Shown: one piece after another, positions 20,937 through 31,404 of the stretch | Layout of the letters: every line of letters starts with the position of its first letter | How positions within the stretch are numbered: the stretch's first letter is position 1 | NCBI RefSeq assembly: GCF_018991925.1 | Contig: NW_024726235.1 | Location: forward strand, 4,506,579-4,570,578 | Direction of reading: 5' to 3' | Source of the DNA: Homarus americanus | Taxonomy: Eukaryota > Arthropoda > Malacostraca > Decapoda > Nephropidae | Length of the DNA stretch: 64,000 nucleotides | Translations under genes and position numbers: made by a program | The notes under the pieces: model-generated | The model's input: the letters and a program-made list of their open reading frames with translations, nothing else | What the model was told of the DNA's origin: nothing | The model's database searches: none

Positions 20937-21947
20937 GTTTTGACGCCCCCAGGGGCCGTTGCAGGGACAGTGAAGCTCTCAGCGGCCCTCCCAGGGAGAG
21001 CAGCGCCCGTAGGAGCACTGCTAGGGGCGGTGGTGCCCCCAGGAGCCCTTCTAGGGGCTGTGACTTCGGCAGGAGCCCTCTCAGAGGCGGTGGTACTCCC
21101 TGGAGCCCTCCCAGGGGCCCTGCCAAAAACGCTAGTGCTCCCAGGGGTCCTTCCAGGTTCGGTGACGCCCCTAGGGGCGTTGGTACCCTAAGGGACCCTG
21201 CAATGGATGGTGGTGCCCCCATGGTCCCTCCCAGGGGCGACGGTGGCACTGGGACCATCCCAGGGGTCCTGCCAGGGGTCGTGGTGCCCACAGGAGCTCT
21301 CCCAGGAATAGCGGTGCTCCTAAGGGCCCTACCCGGGGCGGTATCGCCTCCAGGAGCCCTCCCAGGGGCGGTGGCGCCCACTGGAGATCTACCATGGGCA
21401 TTGCCAGAGGTGGTGGTGCACCTCAGGGGCCCTCCCAGAAAGAGGGACGCTCTCAGGGCTCCTGTCAGAGGTGGTAATACCACCACATTCCCTGTCAGGG
21501 GCGGTGGAGCCCCAAGGCTCCGTCCCAGGGGCGACGGTGCCCCCTGGGACCTTCCCGGGGGTAGTGGTGCCCACAGGAGCCCCCCAGGGACGCCCTCTGG
21601 GGCCTTACCAGAGACGGTGACTCTCCCAGGTGCCATCCCAGAGGCAGTAGCGTCCCCAGGGGCTCTGACAGGGGTGTTGGTGCCCCCAGGGGCTCTTGCG
21701 GGGACAGCAGCGACCACAGGGGCCTTCCCAGGGACAGTGGTACCCTCAGGGGTCCTTCCAGGGAAAGTGATTTCCACAGGGGCCCTCCCAGAGGCGGTGG
21801 CGTCCCCAAGGGCCCTTCCAGGGGCGGTGGTACCACCAGGGGCCCTTCCAGGGACGGCGGCGCCCACTGAGACCCTCCCAGGGGTCCTGCCAGGGGTGGT
21901 GGCGCTCCCAGGGGGCCTTCCATGGAAAGCACACCCCCTAGGGGCTT

Positions 21948-22184
21948 GAGCGTGGTGTCGACAATATTGCATACGTCCAGCAATTCCTTACTTAACTCTG
22001 ATTGGTGGAATAAAATGTAAATCCACCAAATTAAAGGCAATATGAGAACAGAGCATTCAGTCGGCACAACACCCAAATTTATGTTTTCCTGTTGGATATT
22101 TATTCTCCTTGTCATTGTTCAGGATACGATGATACTGGAAATGCGATGGACGGTGCATCATCTATTTAACGTCATATCTCTTAG
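21948..22184 (+). repeat. Satellite linker 4
   Basis: Linker copy. Shares GAGCATTCAGTCGGCACAAC with linker 5, where other copies have GAGCAATCAG, marking a linker subfamily. Confidence 0.87.
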
Positions 22185-23228
22185 GTGGTGGCGCCCCCAG
22201 GGGCCGTTGCAGGGACAGTGAAGCTCTCAGCGGCCCTCCCAGGGACAGCAGCGCCCCTAGGAGCCTTGCTAGGGGCGGTGGTGCCCCCAGGAGCCCTTCC
22301 AGGGGCCGTGACGTCTGCAGGAGCCCTTTCAGAGGCAGTGGTACTCCCTGGAGCCCTCATATGGGCCCTGCCAGGGGCGCTAGTGCTCCCAGGGGTCCTT
22401 CCAGGTTTGGTGACGCCCCTAGGGGCGTTGGTACCCTAAGGGACCCTGCAAGGGATGGTGGTGCCCCCATGGTCCCTCCCAGGGGCGACGGTGGCACTGG
22501 GACCATCCCAGGGGTCCTGCCAGGGGTCGTGGTGCCCACAGGAGCTCTCCCAGGAATAGCGGTGCTCCTAAGGGCCCTGCCCGGGGCGGTATCGCCTCCA
22601 GGAGCCCTCCAGGGGCGGTGGCGCCCACTGGAGATCTACCATGGGCATTGCCCACCTCAGGGGCCCTCTCTGCTCCCAGAGGTGGTGGTGCACCTTGACC
22701 CTCCCTAGAGGGACGCTCTGGTGCTCCTGTCAGTAGCGTGGTAATGCCACCACATTCCCTGTCAGGGGCGATGGAGCCCCAAGGCTCCCTCCCAGGGGCG
22801 CCCTCCCAGGGGCGGTGGGTGCTCCCCTGGGACCTTCCCGGGGGTAGTGGTGCCCACAGGAGCCCCCCCAGGGACGCCCTCTGGGGCCTTACCAGAGACG
22901 GTGACTCTCCCAGGTGCCATCCCGGAGGCAGTAGCGTACCCAGGGGTTGTGACATCGGTGTTGGTGCCCCCAGGGGCTCTTGCGGGGACAGCAGCGACCA
23001 CAGGGGCCTTCCCAGGGACAGTGGTACCCTCAGGGGCCCTTCCAGGGAAAGTGATTTCCACAGGGGCCCTCCCAGAGGCGATGGCGTCCCCAAGGGCCCT
23101 TCCAGGGGCGGTGGTACCACCAGGGGCCCTTCCAGGGACGGCGGCGCCCACTGAGACCCTCCCAGGGGTCCTGCCAGGGGTGGTGGTGCTCCCAGGGGGC
23201 CTCCAATGGAAAGCACACCCCCTAGGGG

Positions 23229-23466
23229 CTTGATCGTGGTGTCGACAATATTGCATACGTCCAGCAATTCCTTACTTAACTCTGATTGGTGGAATAAAAT
23301 GTAAATCCACCAAATTAAAGGCAATATGAGAACAGAGCATTCAGTCGGCACAACACCCAAATTTATGTTTTCCTGTTGGATATTTATTCTCCTTTTCATT
23401 GTTCAGGATATGATGATACTGGAAATGCGATGGACGGTGTATCTATTTAACGTCATATCTCTCAGG
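23229..23466 (+). repeat. Satellite linker 5
   Basis: Linker copy with the GAGCATTCAG variant. It starts the right-hand copy of the 3.8-kb duplicated block. Confidence 0.87.
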
Positions 23467-24518
23467 CGGTCGCGCCCCCAGGTGCCCTTGCAGGGACAGT
23501 GGCGCTCTCAGCGGCCCTCCCAGAAACAGCAGCGCCCCTAGGAGCCCTTCCAGGTGCGGTGACGTCTGCAGGAGCCCTCCCAGAGGAGGTGGTGCTCCCT
23601 GTAGCCCTCCCAAGGGCTCTGCGAGGGGCGGTAGTGCTAACAGGGGTCCTTCCAGGTGCGGTGACGCCCCTAGAGACGTTGGTACCCCAAGGGACCCTGC
23701 AAGGGACGGTAGTGCCCCCATGGTCCCTCCCAGGGGCGACGGTGACCCTGGGACCATTCCAGGGGTCCTGCTAGAGGTTGTGGTGCCCACAGGAGCTCTC
23801 CCAGGGATAGCGGTGCTCCTAAGGGCCCTGCCAGGGGCGGTATCGTCTCCAGGAGCCCTCCGAGGGGCGGTGGCGCCCACTGGAGATGTACCATGGGCAT
23901 TGCCCGAGGCAATGGTGCCCCTCAGGGGCCCTTCCAGAAACAGGGACGCTCTCAGGGCTCCTGTCAGAGGTGGTAATGCCACCAGGTTCCCTGTCAGGGG
24001 CGATGGAGCCCCAAGGGTCCTTCACAGGGACGACGGCGCCCAATTGGATCTCCCAGGGGTAGTGGTGCCAACAGGAGCCCTCCCAGGGACGCCCTCTGGG
24101 GCCCTGCCAGAGGTGGTGACTCTTCCAGGTCCCATCCCAGAGGCAGTAGCGTCCCCAGGGGCTCTGATAGGGGCTCTGGTGTCCACACCGGCTCTTGCGG
24201 GGACAGCGGCGCCCACAGGGGCCTTCCCAGGGACAGTGGTACCCTCGGCGGTCCTGCCAGGGAAGGTAATTCCCACAGGGGCCCTCCCAGAGGCGGTGGC
24301 GTCCCCAGGGGCCCTTCCAGGGGCGGTGGCACCACCAAGGGCCCTTCCAGGGATGGCGTCGCCCATTGGGGCCCGCCCAGGGGCCCTGCCAGAGGTGGTG
24401 GCACAACCAGGGGCCCTTCCAGGGACGGCGGCGCCCACTGGGGCCCGCCCAGGGGCCCTGCCAGGTGTGGTGGTGTTCTCAGGGGGCCTCCCATGGAAAG
24501 CACACCCCCTAGGGGATT

Positions 24519-24753
24519 GAGCGTGGTGTCGACAATATTGCATACGTCCAGCAATTCCTTACTTAACTCTGATTGGTGGAATAAAATGTAAATCCACCAA
24601 ATTAAAGGCAATATGAGAACAGAGCAATCAGTCGGCACAACACCCAAATTCATGTTTTCCTGTTGGATATTTATTCTCCTTTTCATTGTTCAGGATACGA
24701 TGATACTGGAAATGCGATGGACGGTGTATCTATTTAACGTCATATCTCTCAGG
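24519..24753 (+). repeat. Satellite linker 6
   Basis: Last linker before the gap. It matches linker 3 almost base for base, including the array start CAGGTTTTGACGCCCCCAGG that distinguishes these two from the others. Confidence 0.87.
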
Positions 24754-25333
24754 TTTTGACGCCCCCAGGGGCCGTTGCAGGGACAGTGAAGCTCTCAGCG
24801 GCCCTCCCAGGGAGAGCAGCGCCCGTAGGAGCACTGCTAGGGGCGGTGGTGCCCCCAGGAGCCCTTCTAGGGGCTGTGACTTCGGCAGGAGCCCTCTCAG
24901 AGGCGGTGGTACTCCCTGGAGCCCTCCCAGGGGCCCTGCCAAAAACGCTAGTGCTCCCAGGGGTCCTTCCAGGTTCGGTGACGCCCCTAGGGGCGTTGGT
25001 ACCCTAAGGGACCCTGCAATGGATGGTGGTGCCCCCATGGTCCCTCCCAGGGGCGACGGTGGCACTGGGACCATCCCAGGGGTCCTGCCAGGGGTCGTGG
25101 TGCCCACAGGAGCTCTCCCAGGAATAGCGGTGCTCCTAAGGGCCCTACCCGGGGCGGTATCGCCTCCAGGAGCCCTCCCAGGGGCGGTGGCGCCCACTGG
25201 AGATCTACCATGGGCATTGCCAGAGGTGGTGGTGCACCTCAGGGGCCCTCCCAGAAAGAGGGACGCTCTCAGGGCTCCTGTCAGAGGTGGTAATACCACC
25301 ACATTCCCTGTCAGGGGCGGTGGAGCCCCAAGG

Positions 25334-25433
25334 NNNNNNNNNNNNNNNNNNNNNNNNNNNNNNNNNNNNNNNNNNNNNNNNNNNNNNNNNNNNNNNNNNN
25401 NNNNNNNNNNNNNNNNNNNNNNNNNNNNNNNNN
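25334..25433. other. Assembly gap (100 N)
   Basis: Exactly 100 Ns, the conventional placeholder for a gap of unknown size. It begins in mid satellite unit (after GAGCCCCAAGG) and ends in unrelated single-copy-like DNA, so the true satellite length is unknown. Confidence 0.98.
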
Positions 25434-25895
25434 AAACAGTCGTGGACGGTAGGGTACTCAGGCCTCTCATCGGTGTTATGTGTCCGTGACGAATCGTTCT
25501 TCCTATTGGTTTTGCATATCGTAATGATGACGTCATTAATTTCGAGCTCCCCCATTGGGTATTGACATCTGGATAACCCTGGAATTTGGGACTTACATTA
25601 ATTAAAACAAAAAGAGTAATTCTTATCATTACTCTTAAGTCTCGGCTGATGAATAATTATGAACCAATACTTTTGAAAATTTACTTAATGTTGTAATAGT
25701 AAAATTCACCTGGGATTCTTACCGATAAATTGTGGAACATTATGGAGATACCTTACCTGATCTTGAGGGGTTATTTATCAGGTTTGTGTGTGTGTGTGTG
25801 TGTCCTCCTGCTGGTGAACTTTGACCCTCTAAATATGTTTCTTCCCTCTAAGGTCACCGAGGTCATTGTATCTGCGCCTTGTCGGAGGGAAACGC
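25434..25895. other. Single-copy-like AT-rich spacer right of the gap
   Basis: No recognised gene. Short GT run at about 25784-25802. Confidence 0.4.
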
Positions 25896-26060
25896 GCCGG
25901 TTGGTAGAACGGTATCGCTCTTGCCTCGCAAGCGAGATGTCACGGGTTCGATTCCCGGGCCGGTGGAAAGTTGTTCGGACACACTTCCCAGCCTCCCTTG
26001 GTCCCTGTTTGCCTAGCAGCAATGTAAGTACCTGCTGTAAATCGAAAGTTGCGAATTCAT
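25896..26060 (+). mobile_element. tRNA-Ala(CGC)-derived SINE, copy 2
   Basis: A tRNA-like head (25896-25965) has acceptor arms GCCGGTT/GGCCGGT, anticodon stem CTTGC/GCGAG around loop CTCGCAA (anticodon CGC at 25927-25929) and a perfect B box GGTTCGATTCC (25945-25955). The D arm is poor. It is followed by a non-tRNA body with ACACTTCCCAGCCTCCC and TAGCAGCAATGTAAGTACCT, which has counterparts in the copies at 12.8 and 40.3 kb. The tail suggests a SINE, not a tRNA gene. Confidence 0.65.
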
Positions 26061-26275
26061 ATTCAGGGACAAGTTGTTGGAGCTTCCAATAACTTGCTTA
26101 GACACAAACCATTGACTCTTCAGGCTTCTACGCCTTTAACTCGTGAGACATAACAGTAGCATGAACTTGGCATGCTTCTTTTAAGGCTGTGGGGGGTGGG
26201 GGAAATTTTAATAAAGCAGCAAAAACAAAAACAAAACAAAAAACCGCGGCTCAAAGTGACTCAGGTGAATTGAGT
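26061..26275. other. Spacer
   Basis: No gene seen. Holds an A-rich stretch (26217-26245). Confidence 0.35.
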
Positions 26276-26279
26276 TGGT

Positions 26280-26515
26280 TGCCTCCCCTTCCTCTCCCTC
26301 TCCTCCTACCGCTTCTCCTCGTTTCCTTGTCTCATTTGCTCCTTCTCCTCCTCCTTCTTACCTCTCCCCTAGCCTCTTTTCCTTTCTCTACCCTCCCTCC
26401 TCTTCCTTCTTCCCTCCTACACCTCCCCTCCAATTCTTCCTTCCCCCACCTGCCCCTCCTCCTCTCTCCTGTTCAATCCTGCCTCATCCCCCCTCCCACC
26501 CCCTGCCCCTCACAG
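26280..26515. repeat. Pyrimidine-rich low-complexity tract
   Basis: Almost only C and T (CTCCTCCTTCT-type) on the + strand. Open frames here are artefacts. Confidence 0.8.
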
Positions 26516-26590
26516 GTCATATGGGTACGGCAGCCAATCCTCACAGGTCGCCAGGCTGTGGTCTCATTCCACCGCACATTACCAAGTGAG

Positions 26591-26961
26591 GGAAGCTGAT
26601 AGATTGAGTGCAGGAAGGTGATAGATTGAGTGAAGGAAGGTGATAGATTGAGTGCAGGAAGGTGATAGATTGAGTGCAGGAAGGTGATAGATTGAGTGAA
26701 GGAAGGTGATAGATTGAGTGAAGGAAGGTGATAGATTGAGTGAAGGAAGGTGATAGATTGAGTGAAGGAAGGTGATAGATTGAGTGAAAGAAGGTGATAG
26801 ATTGAGTGAAGGAAGGTGATAGATTGAGTGAAGGAAGGTGATAGATTGAGTGCAAGAAGGTGATAGATTGAGTGAAAGAAGGTGATAGATTGAGTGCAGG
26901 AAGGTGATAGATTGAGTGAAGGAAGGTGATAGATTGAGTAAAGGAAGGTGATAGATTGAGT
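26591..26961. repeat. 22-bp minisatellite, ~17 copies
   Basis: Unit GGAAGGTGATAGATTGAGTG plus AA or CA. Copies are very homogeneous (AA/CA and GG/AG variants only). 22 is not a multiple of three, so three units shift through all frames and give long repetitive open frames on the minus strand. Confidence 0.93.
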
Positions 26962-27300
26962 GTGTGTGTGTGTGTGAGTGATTGAGGGAAGTGAACAATG
27001 AATAATGAACGTGATTGAACAAAAAAAGGTACAGGTGAAGGTTGCAGCAGTGGATGAAGAAGGTCACCCGTTTAAATCATCCTCCAGGTCATTCACTTAA
27101 GTCATCTAATTAGGTCACCCACCAGGTCACCCACTTAAATCATCCACCGGGTCATCCGTGCGGGCCATCCATTCAGGTCATCCATTCAGGTCATCCAGGG
27201 TTAAGGTGGAGGCGAGAGTGTCTTTGTTGTGGTTGACGTTGACGGATGAGGCGGACTGAACTGGTAATATCTCCCTACACCTTGATAAATACTGACCCTA

Positions 27301-27330
27301 TGACCTGACCTGACCTGACCTGACCTGACC
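27301..27330 (+). repeat. (TGACC)6 pentanucleotide repeat
   Basis: Six perfect TGACC units, one base different from the CCTAA telomere-type unit in register (CCTGA). The preceding ~180 bp holds degenerate AGGTCATCCA units. Confidence 0.85.
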
Positions 27331-27419
27331 ATGTTCTCTACTGACCTTACCAAAGTTCTCTACGATAATAACAAATAAAAGATGAGAACACGAACACATA
27401 TAGTGAATTGTTTGTGTGT

Positions 27420-27422
<3 letters not shown>

Positions 27423-27457
<35 letters not shown>
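27423..27457 (+). repeat. (GT)n microsatellite
   Basis: About 17 GT units. The flanks to ~27650 are GT/T-rich without a gene. Confidence 0.85.
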
Positions 27458-27458
<1 letters not shown>

Positions 27459-27679
27459 CTGTATGTGTAAATTTACTTAATATATTTGTTTGTGTTTACT
27501 TGTGATCGACTGCATGTGTTTTTTTTTGTTTGTTTTTTTAATTTGAATATTTGTTTTCCGTTTCTGGTGGTTCATTCGACTAATTTGTATGTGTTTGTGC
27601 GTGAGAATGTTCCCCTGCGTCTGGCAATCACATAAAGTAAGGTAATCGAGTTGAACTTACACGTCTCTCCACTGCCAGA

Positions 27680-27682
27680 TCT

Positions 27683-27711
<29 letters not shown>
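27680..27711 (+). repeat. Poly-C run (~31 bp)
   Basis: Long uninterrupted homopolymer of C. Its length is probably unreliable in the assembly. Confidence 0.85.
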
Positions 27712-27713
<2 letters not shown>

Positions 27714-28400
27714 AGATTAAACCCCGGAGAAAATGGTGAACTCCGCACCCCACAATCAACAAATGTGCTGAGTCATCGTGACGCGGCAAAAAAAAACCCG
27801 AGGCTAACCAGTGTAATAGCCGGCCACGCCCTTTATACCTATAGCCACTATATTCTGAATTACTCTCTCTCTTTCTCTCTCCTTCCTCCTCTTTCTCTCT
27901 TCCTCTTTCTCTCCTATCCCTCTTTTTCTCTGTCCCTTTCTCCCTCTCTTTATCTCTTCCTCTCCCTCTCTTTACACACGCTGGAAGTAGAGGCTATGGA
28001 CTCTTTCTAAAATCATTTACTTAATGCTGAATAAACAACCATCACGGTGCCTCCTTCCTGGTACAAATAACACTCTCCTGAACAATCTTCCTCACCCCTA
28101 TGGAATAACCTCTCTCCTCACCCCACCACCCTGGAACAATCTCCCTCACCCCTATGGAACTCTCTGCACATTCTCCATTGACATAAATATTTCGTGTTTG
28201 TTTACAATCAGAATGCCTTTTTATCCTCTGAGATCTCCTGCCACTTGAGATTAAACTCGTATTTAGATGATAATGACCGTAAAATGACCTAACCTGACCT
28301 GACCTGACCTCGTACATGTCGGGAAATGGATGGTAATATGATGACCTTCAATTGACCTTGTGGAACGACCAGAAATGGTTAAAGTAATATCACTCAGTCA

Positions 28401-28449
28401 ACCTAACCTAACCTAACCTAACCTAACCTAACCTAACCTAACCTAACCT
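28401..28449 (+). repeat. Interstitial telomere-type (CCTAA)~10
   Basis: About ten perfect CCTAA units. Shorter CCTAA/CCTGA blocks flank it (28290-28311, 28648-28668). The surrounding 28.0-28.9 kb has no recognised gene. Confidence 0.9.
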
Positions 28450-28930
28450 CAAGTTCTGTTGGATAGGCCAAAGGTCATTGCAGAGGAAAATAGCAATATA
28501 AATGACCTAACCTGAGTCCTGGGAGGGGAGAGTTAAAGGTCAGACGAGGGGACAAGTAAGTGGGCTGACTTGACCTGATTTCTGGGGTCACAGTAATTTA
28601 GTTCGGAAGGTCACCCACCACTGATCTCTCGCCCCTCTTAAACTCCTGAATAACCTAACCTAACCTAACCCACACAATATTATCCGTATGTACATTTTGT
28701 TGGGCTTAATAATAGATAAATAAACTCCTTGTACAATACAGTATTAGGATATTTAGATTCCAAAACTTCTAGACGTGGTTTCGTTGTCTCGAAGTTTCGG
28801 ATCTGATTTTAGGATCCATTTACCTGTTGTGAATCCGAGACTTTAAAATAGGTCAGAGGTCAAGGTTGAGTGTGAGGTCATGTGTGTGTGTGTGTGTGTT
28901 ATTCATGACGGTGGGTGTGAGGCCGTGACC

Positions 28931-28933
<3 letters not shown>

Positions 28934-28979
<46 letters not shown>
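28934..28979 (+). repeat. (CA)n microsatellite
   Basis: About 23 CA units, preceded at 28879-28899 by a GT run on the same strand, so the two could pair. Confidence 0.88.
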
Positions 28980-28981
<2 letters not shown>

Positions 28982-29129
28982 GCTGCTACCATGTTTGTCT
29001 CTGTCTGTCTGTCAGTCTATCCGTCTGTCTGTCTGTCTGAAGTAAACATCTATGGAACCTGGTGATATCATCTCTCTGTTATTTTCACTTCGTCAAGAGT
29101 CTTTTTCTCAATCATTGCCAGGGAGATAA

Positions 29130-29478
29130 AATGACTCCCTCCCTTCCTCCCTCCCTTCATCCTTCCTTCATTCCTTCTCTCTTTACTCTTTATCCTTGCT
29201 TCCTCCCTTCCACCTCTCCTTCCTCCTCCCCCTTCCCCCCTTCCCTCCCTCCCTCCATCCCTCCCTCCCTTCCCTCCTCCCTCCTTCCCCCTTCCCTCCC
29301 TCCCTCCATCCCTCCCTCCTTCCCTCCTCCCTCCTTCCCCTTCCTCCCCCCTCCATCCTCCTCCTTCCTCCCTCCCTCCTTCCCTCCCTCCCTCCTTCCC
29401 TCCCTCCCCCCTCCCTCCCCTCCTTCCCTCCTTCCCCTCCTCCCCCCCATCCCTCCTTCCCTCCCTCCCTCCCTCCAT
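29130..29478. repeat. Polypyrimidine tract (CCCT/CCTT units)
   Basis: About 350 bp of nearly pure C/T on the + strand. Open frames on both strands are compositional. Confidence 0.85.
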
Positions 29479-29906
29479 AATTCTCGTTGCTCTCCCTGTA
29501 ATCCTCCACTTACAACTTTTCTCCCTCTCTATGATCGCCTTCACCTTTATCATGCTGGAGGAAGTTGACTATGTATCTACCTCCTTCTCTTCCTTCTCTT
29601 CTCCTTCTTCTCCTTCTCTTCTCCTCCTCCTCTCCTCCTCCTCCTTCACCCTCCTCTTCCCTCTCCTCCTCATATCATCTTTTATCACCAATAAGGCCTT
29701 ACGGTCTATCATCTCCTCTTTATCCTCCTCTTTATCTCCTCTTTATCTATTTCCGTCATCACTCTTGTTTCTCTATAAAACATCGTCCGTTATCCTGTCA
29801 ACACTTCCTAGGGGCCATATCTTTTTTTTTTTTCCTTATATTATTATTTGATTATTTTATTATGTTTATCACCTATTCCTTGGGTTCTCTTCTTTGTTTT
29901 AAATTG

Positions 29907-29908
<2 letters not shown>
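29479..29908. other. Spacer, pyrimidine-rich in part
   Basis: TTCTCCTC-type stretches at 29582-29670. No gene seen. Confidence 0.4.

Positions 29909-29995
<87 letters not shown>
29909..29995 (+). repeat. (GT)43 microsatellite
   Basis: 87 uninterrupted bases of GT. With the (CA) run at 30051-30115 it forms a long inverted repeat around a 55-bp spacer. Confidence 0.95.
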
Positions 29996-29996
<1 letters not shown>

Positions 29997-30049
29997 TAAC
30001 AGATACTATTAAAAGTAAGAAATTCCATAATTATACCATCAACAAATTT

Positions 30050-30050
<1 letters not shown>

Positions 30051-30115
<65 letters not shown>
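30051..30115 (+). repeat. (AC)32 microsatellite
   Basis: 65 bases of AC. Complementary to the GT run 55 bp upstream. Confidence 0.95.
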
Positions 30116-30119
<4 letters not shown>

Positions 30120-30267
30120 AGAGTCAAAGCCACAGGTCAAGGTCATAGGTCATCACCAATACCCACCCAAAAATAAAAAAATCAACTTCAACTCTCAGTA
30201 CAAGTACCAAACATGTTGTCAGGGAATGTTGCCAGAACTTTATGACTTGTTTTGATTTAGCATAACA

Positions 30268-30279
30268 GAGGGGAGAGAG

Positions 30280-30311
<32 letters not shown>

Positions 30312-30775
30312 ATTAAGAGCGGTGATTATGCAGGTGGAGAAAGAGAAATGACGATGGAGGGAAGAAGACGATATGAGAAAAAGGGATTAGAGAGAGAGAG
30401 AGAGAATGATTAAGAAGGGGGCATACAGGGAGCTTAAATGAGAATGAAATGAAGGAAAGAAGAAGGAAGTAAAGAAGGCAAGTGGAACGAAGAAGCAGAG
30501 GAAGGAGGAAAGGAAGAGTCGTAAGGGACAGAAGAAGATGGAGGAAGGAAAGGAAGGAGGGAGGGAGGAGGGAAAAGAGGTGATAGGGTGGAGGAGCGAA
30601 GAAGAATAAGCAGTAGAGGTGGGAGGGAGGGGAGAAGGAAGGAAGATGGAGAGAGAGAAAAGTCAGAGGAGGAGTGGGGGAGATGGAAGAGACAAGACAA
30701 GGGGAGGAGGGAGGAAGATAGAGAGGAGAAAATGGGGGAGGGAAGACAGAGGGAGGTAAGGAGTGTGACAGGACT
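30268..30775. repeat. Purine-rich (GA/GGA) region
   Basis: Short (GA)n runs at 30270-30310 and 30389-30406, then AAGGAGGGAGG-type sequence. No gene. Confidence 0.7.
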
Positions 30776-30856
30776 CACAACAATTTATTACTTGTTCCAA
30801 CTTTGCGACAACTTCTCCTGCCCTGAATGATGAGTTAGGAGGTCACCAGGGCCTTA

Positions 30857-31225
30857 CTGGGGTCTGGAGCATTAATCGGGGTCTGGAGCATTAAGTAGGA
30901 TCCGGAGCATTAACTAAGGTCTGGAATATTAACCGAGGTCTGGAGCATTAACCGAGGTCTGGAGCATTAACCGAGGTCTGGAGCATTAACCGAGGTCTGA
31001 GACGTTAACTTGGATCTGGAGCATTATTCGAAATCTGGAGCGTTAGTCAAGGTCTGGAGGTTTAACAGAGGTCTGAGCGTTATCTGAGATCGAGAGCATT
31101 AACTAAAGTCTGGTGCATTAACAAAGGTCAGGAGCATTATCTAAGGCCTGGAGCGTTAACTGAGGCCTGGAGCGTTAACTGAGGCCTGGAGCATTAAGTG
31201 ACGTCTGGAGCATTACTGAAGTCTG
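30857..31225. repeat. ~19-bp minisatellite
   Basis: Unit about GGTCTGGAGCATTAACCGA, roughly 19 copies. Homogeneous near 30940-31000 and degenerate at both ends. Confidence 0.85.
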
Positions 31226-31404
31226 TGTAAGTAGCCTTGAAGACCACTTATAAGATCTGGGAGACTTACAAAAGTTTTAACAAATTTGAGTAAATTCTTT
31301 TAAAACTTATCGATCTTAAGGTGTTGATATACTGTGTGTTAAGGGGTCATCTCAGGGGTTTAAAGGGTCATATCAGGGGTTTAAGGGCCATGTTAGGTGT
31401 TTAA

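Larger units (their letters stand above)
17172..25333. repeat. Higher-order satellite: ~30-bp GC-rich minisatellite arrays separated by ~240-bp linkers
   Basis: Basic unit ~30 bp, of the type CAGGGGCCCTTCCAGGGGCG then GTGGCGCCCC, much diverged between copies. Arrays: 17172-17693, 17710-18030, 18272-19409, 19649-20699, 20937-21947, 22185-23228, 23467-24518, 24754-25333. Six full linkers lie between the later arrays, and a truncated linker start is at ~17694-17710. Linker starts are 1379, 1290, 1246, 1282 and 1290 bp apart. Base composition differs sharply from the flanks (GC-rich arrays in AT-rich DNA). Because units are multiples of three and poor in stops, open frames run through on both strands. 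They are periodic (such as GALPGAVVPP) and probably not genes. The right end is an assembly gap. Confidence 0.9.

Noticed and set aside
25896..25965. Functional tRNA-Ala(CGC) gene
   Set aside because: Anticodon arm and B box are good, but the D arm is poor, acceptor pairing uses several G-U pairs, and the head continues into a body shared with other SINE copies.
26591..26961. CRISPR-like array (regular repeats)
   Set aside because: Repeats are head to tail without unique spacers, in animal DNA. The same applies to all other minisatellites here.
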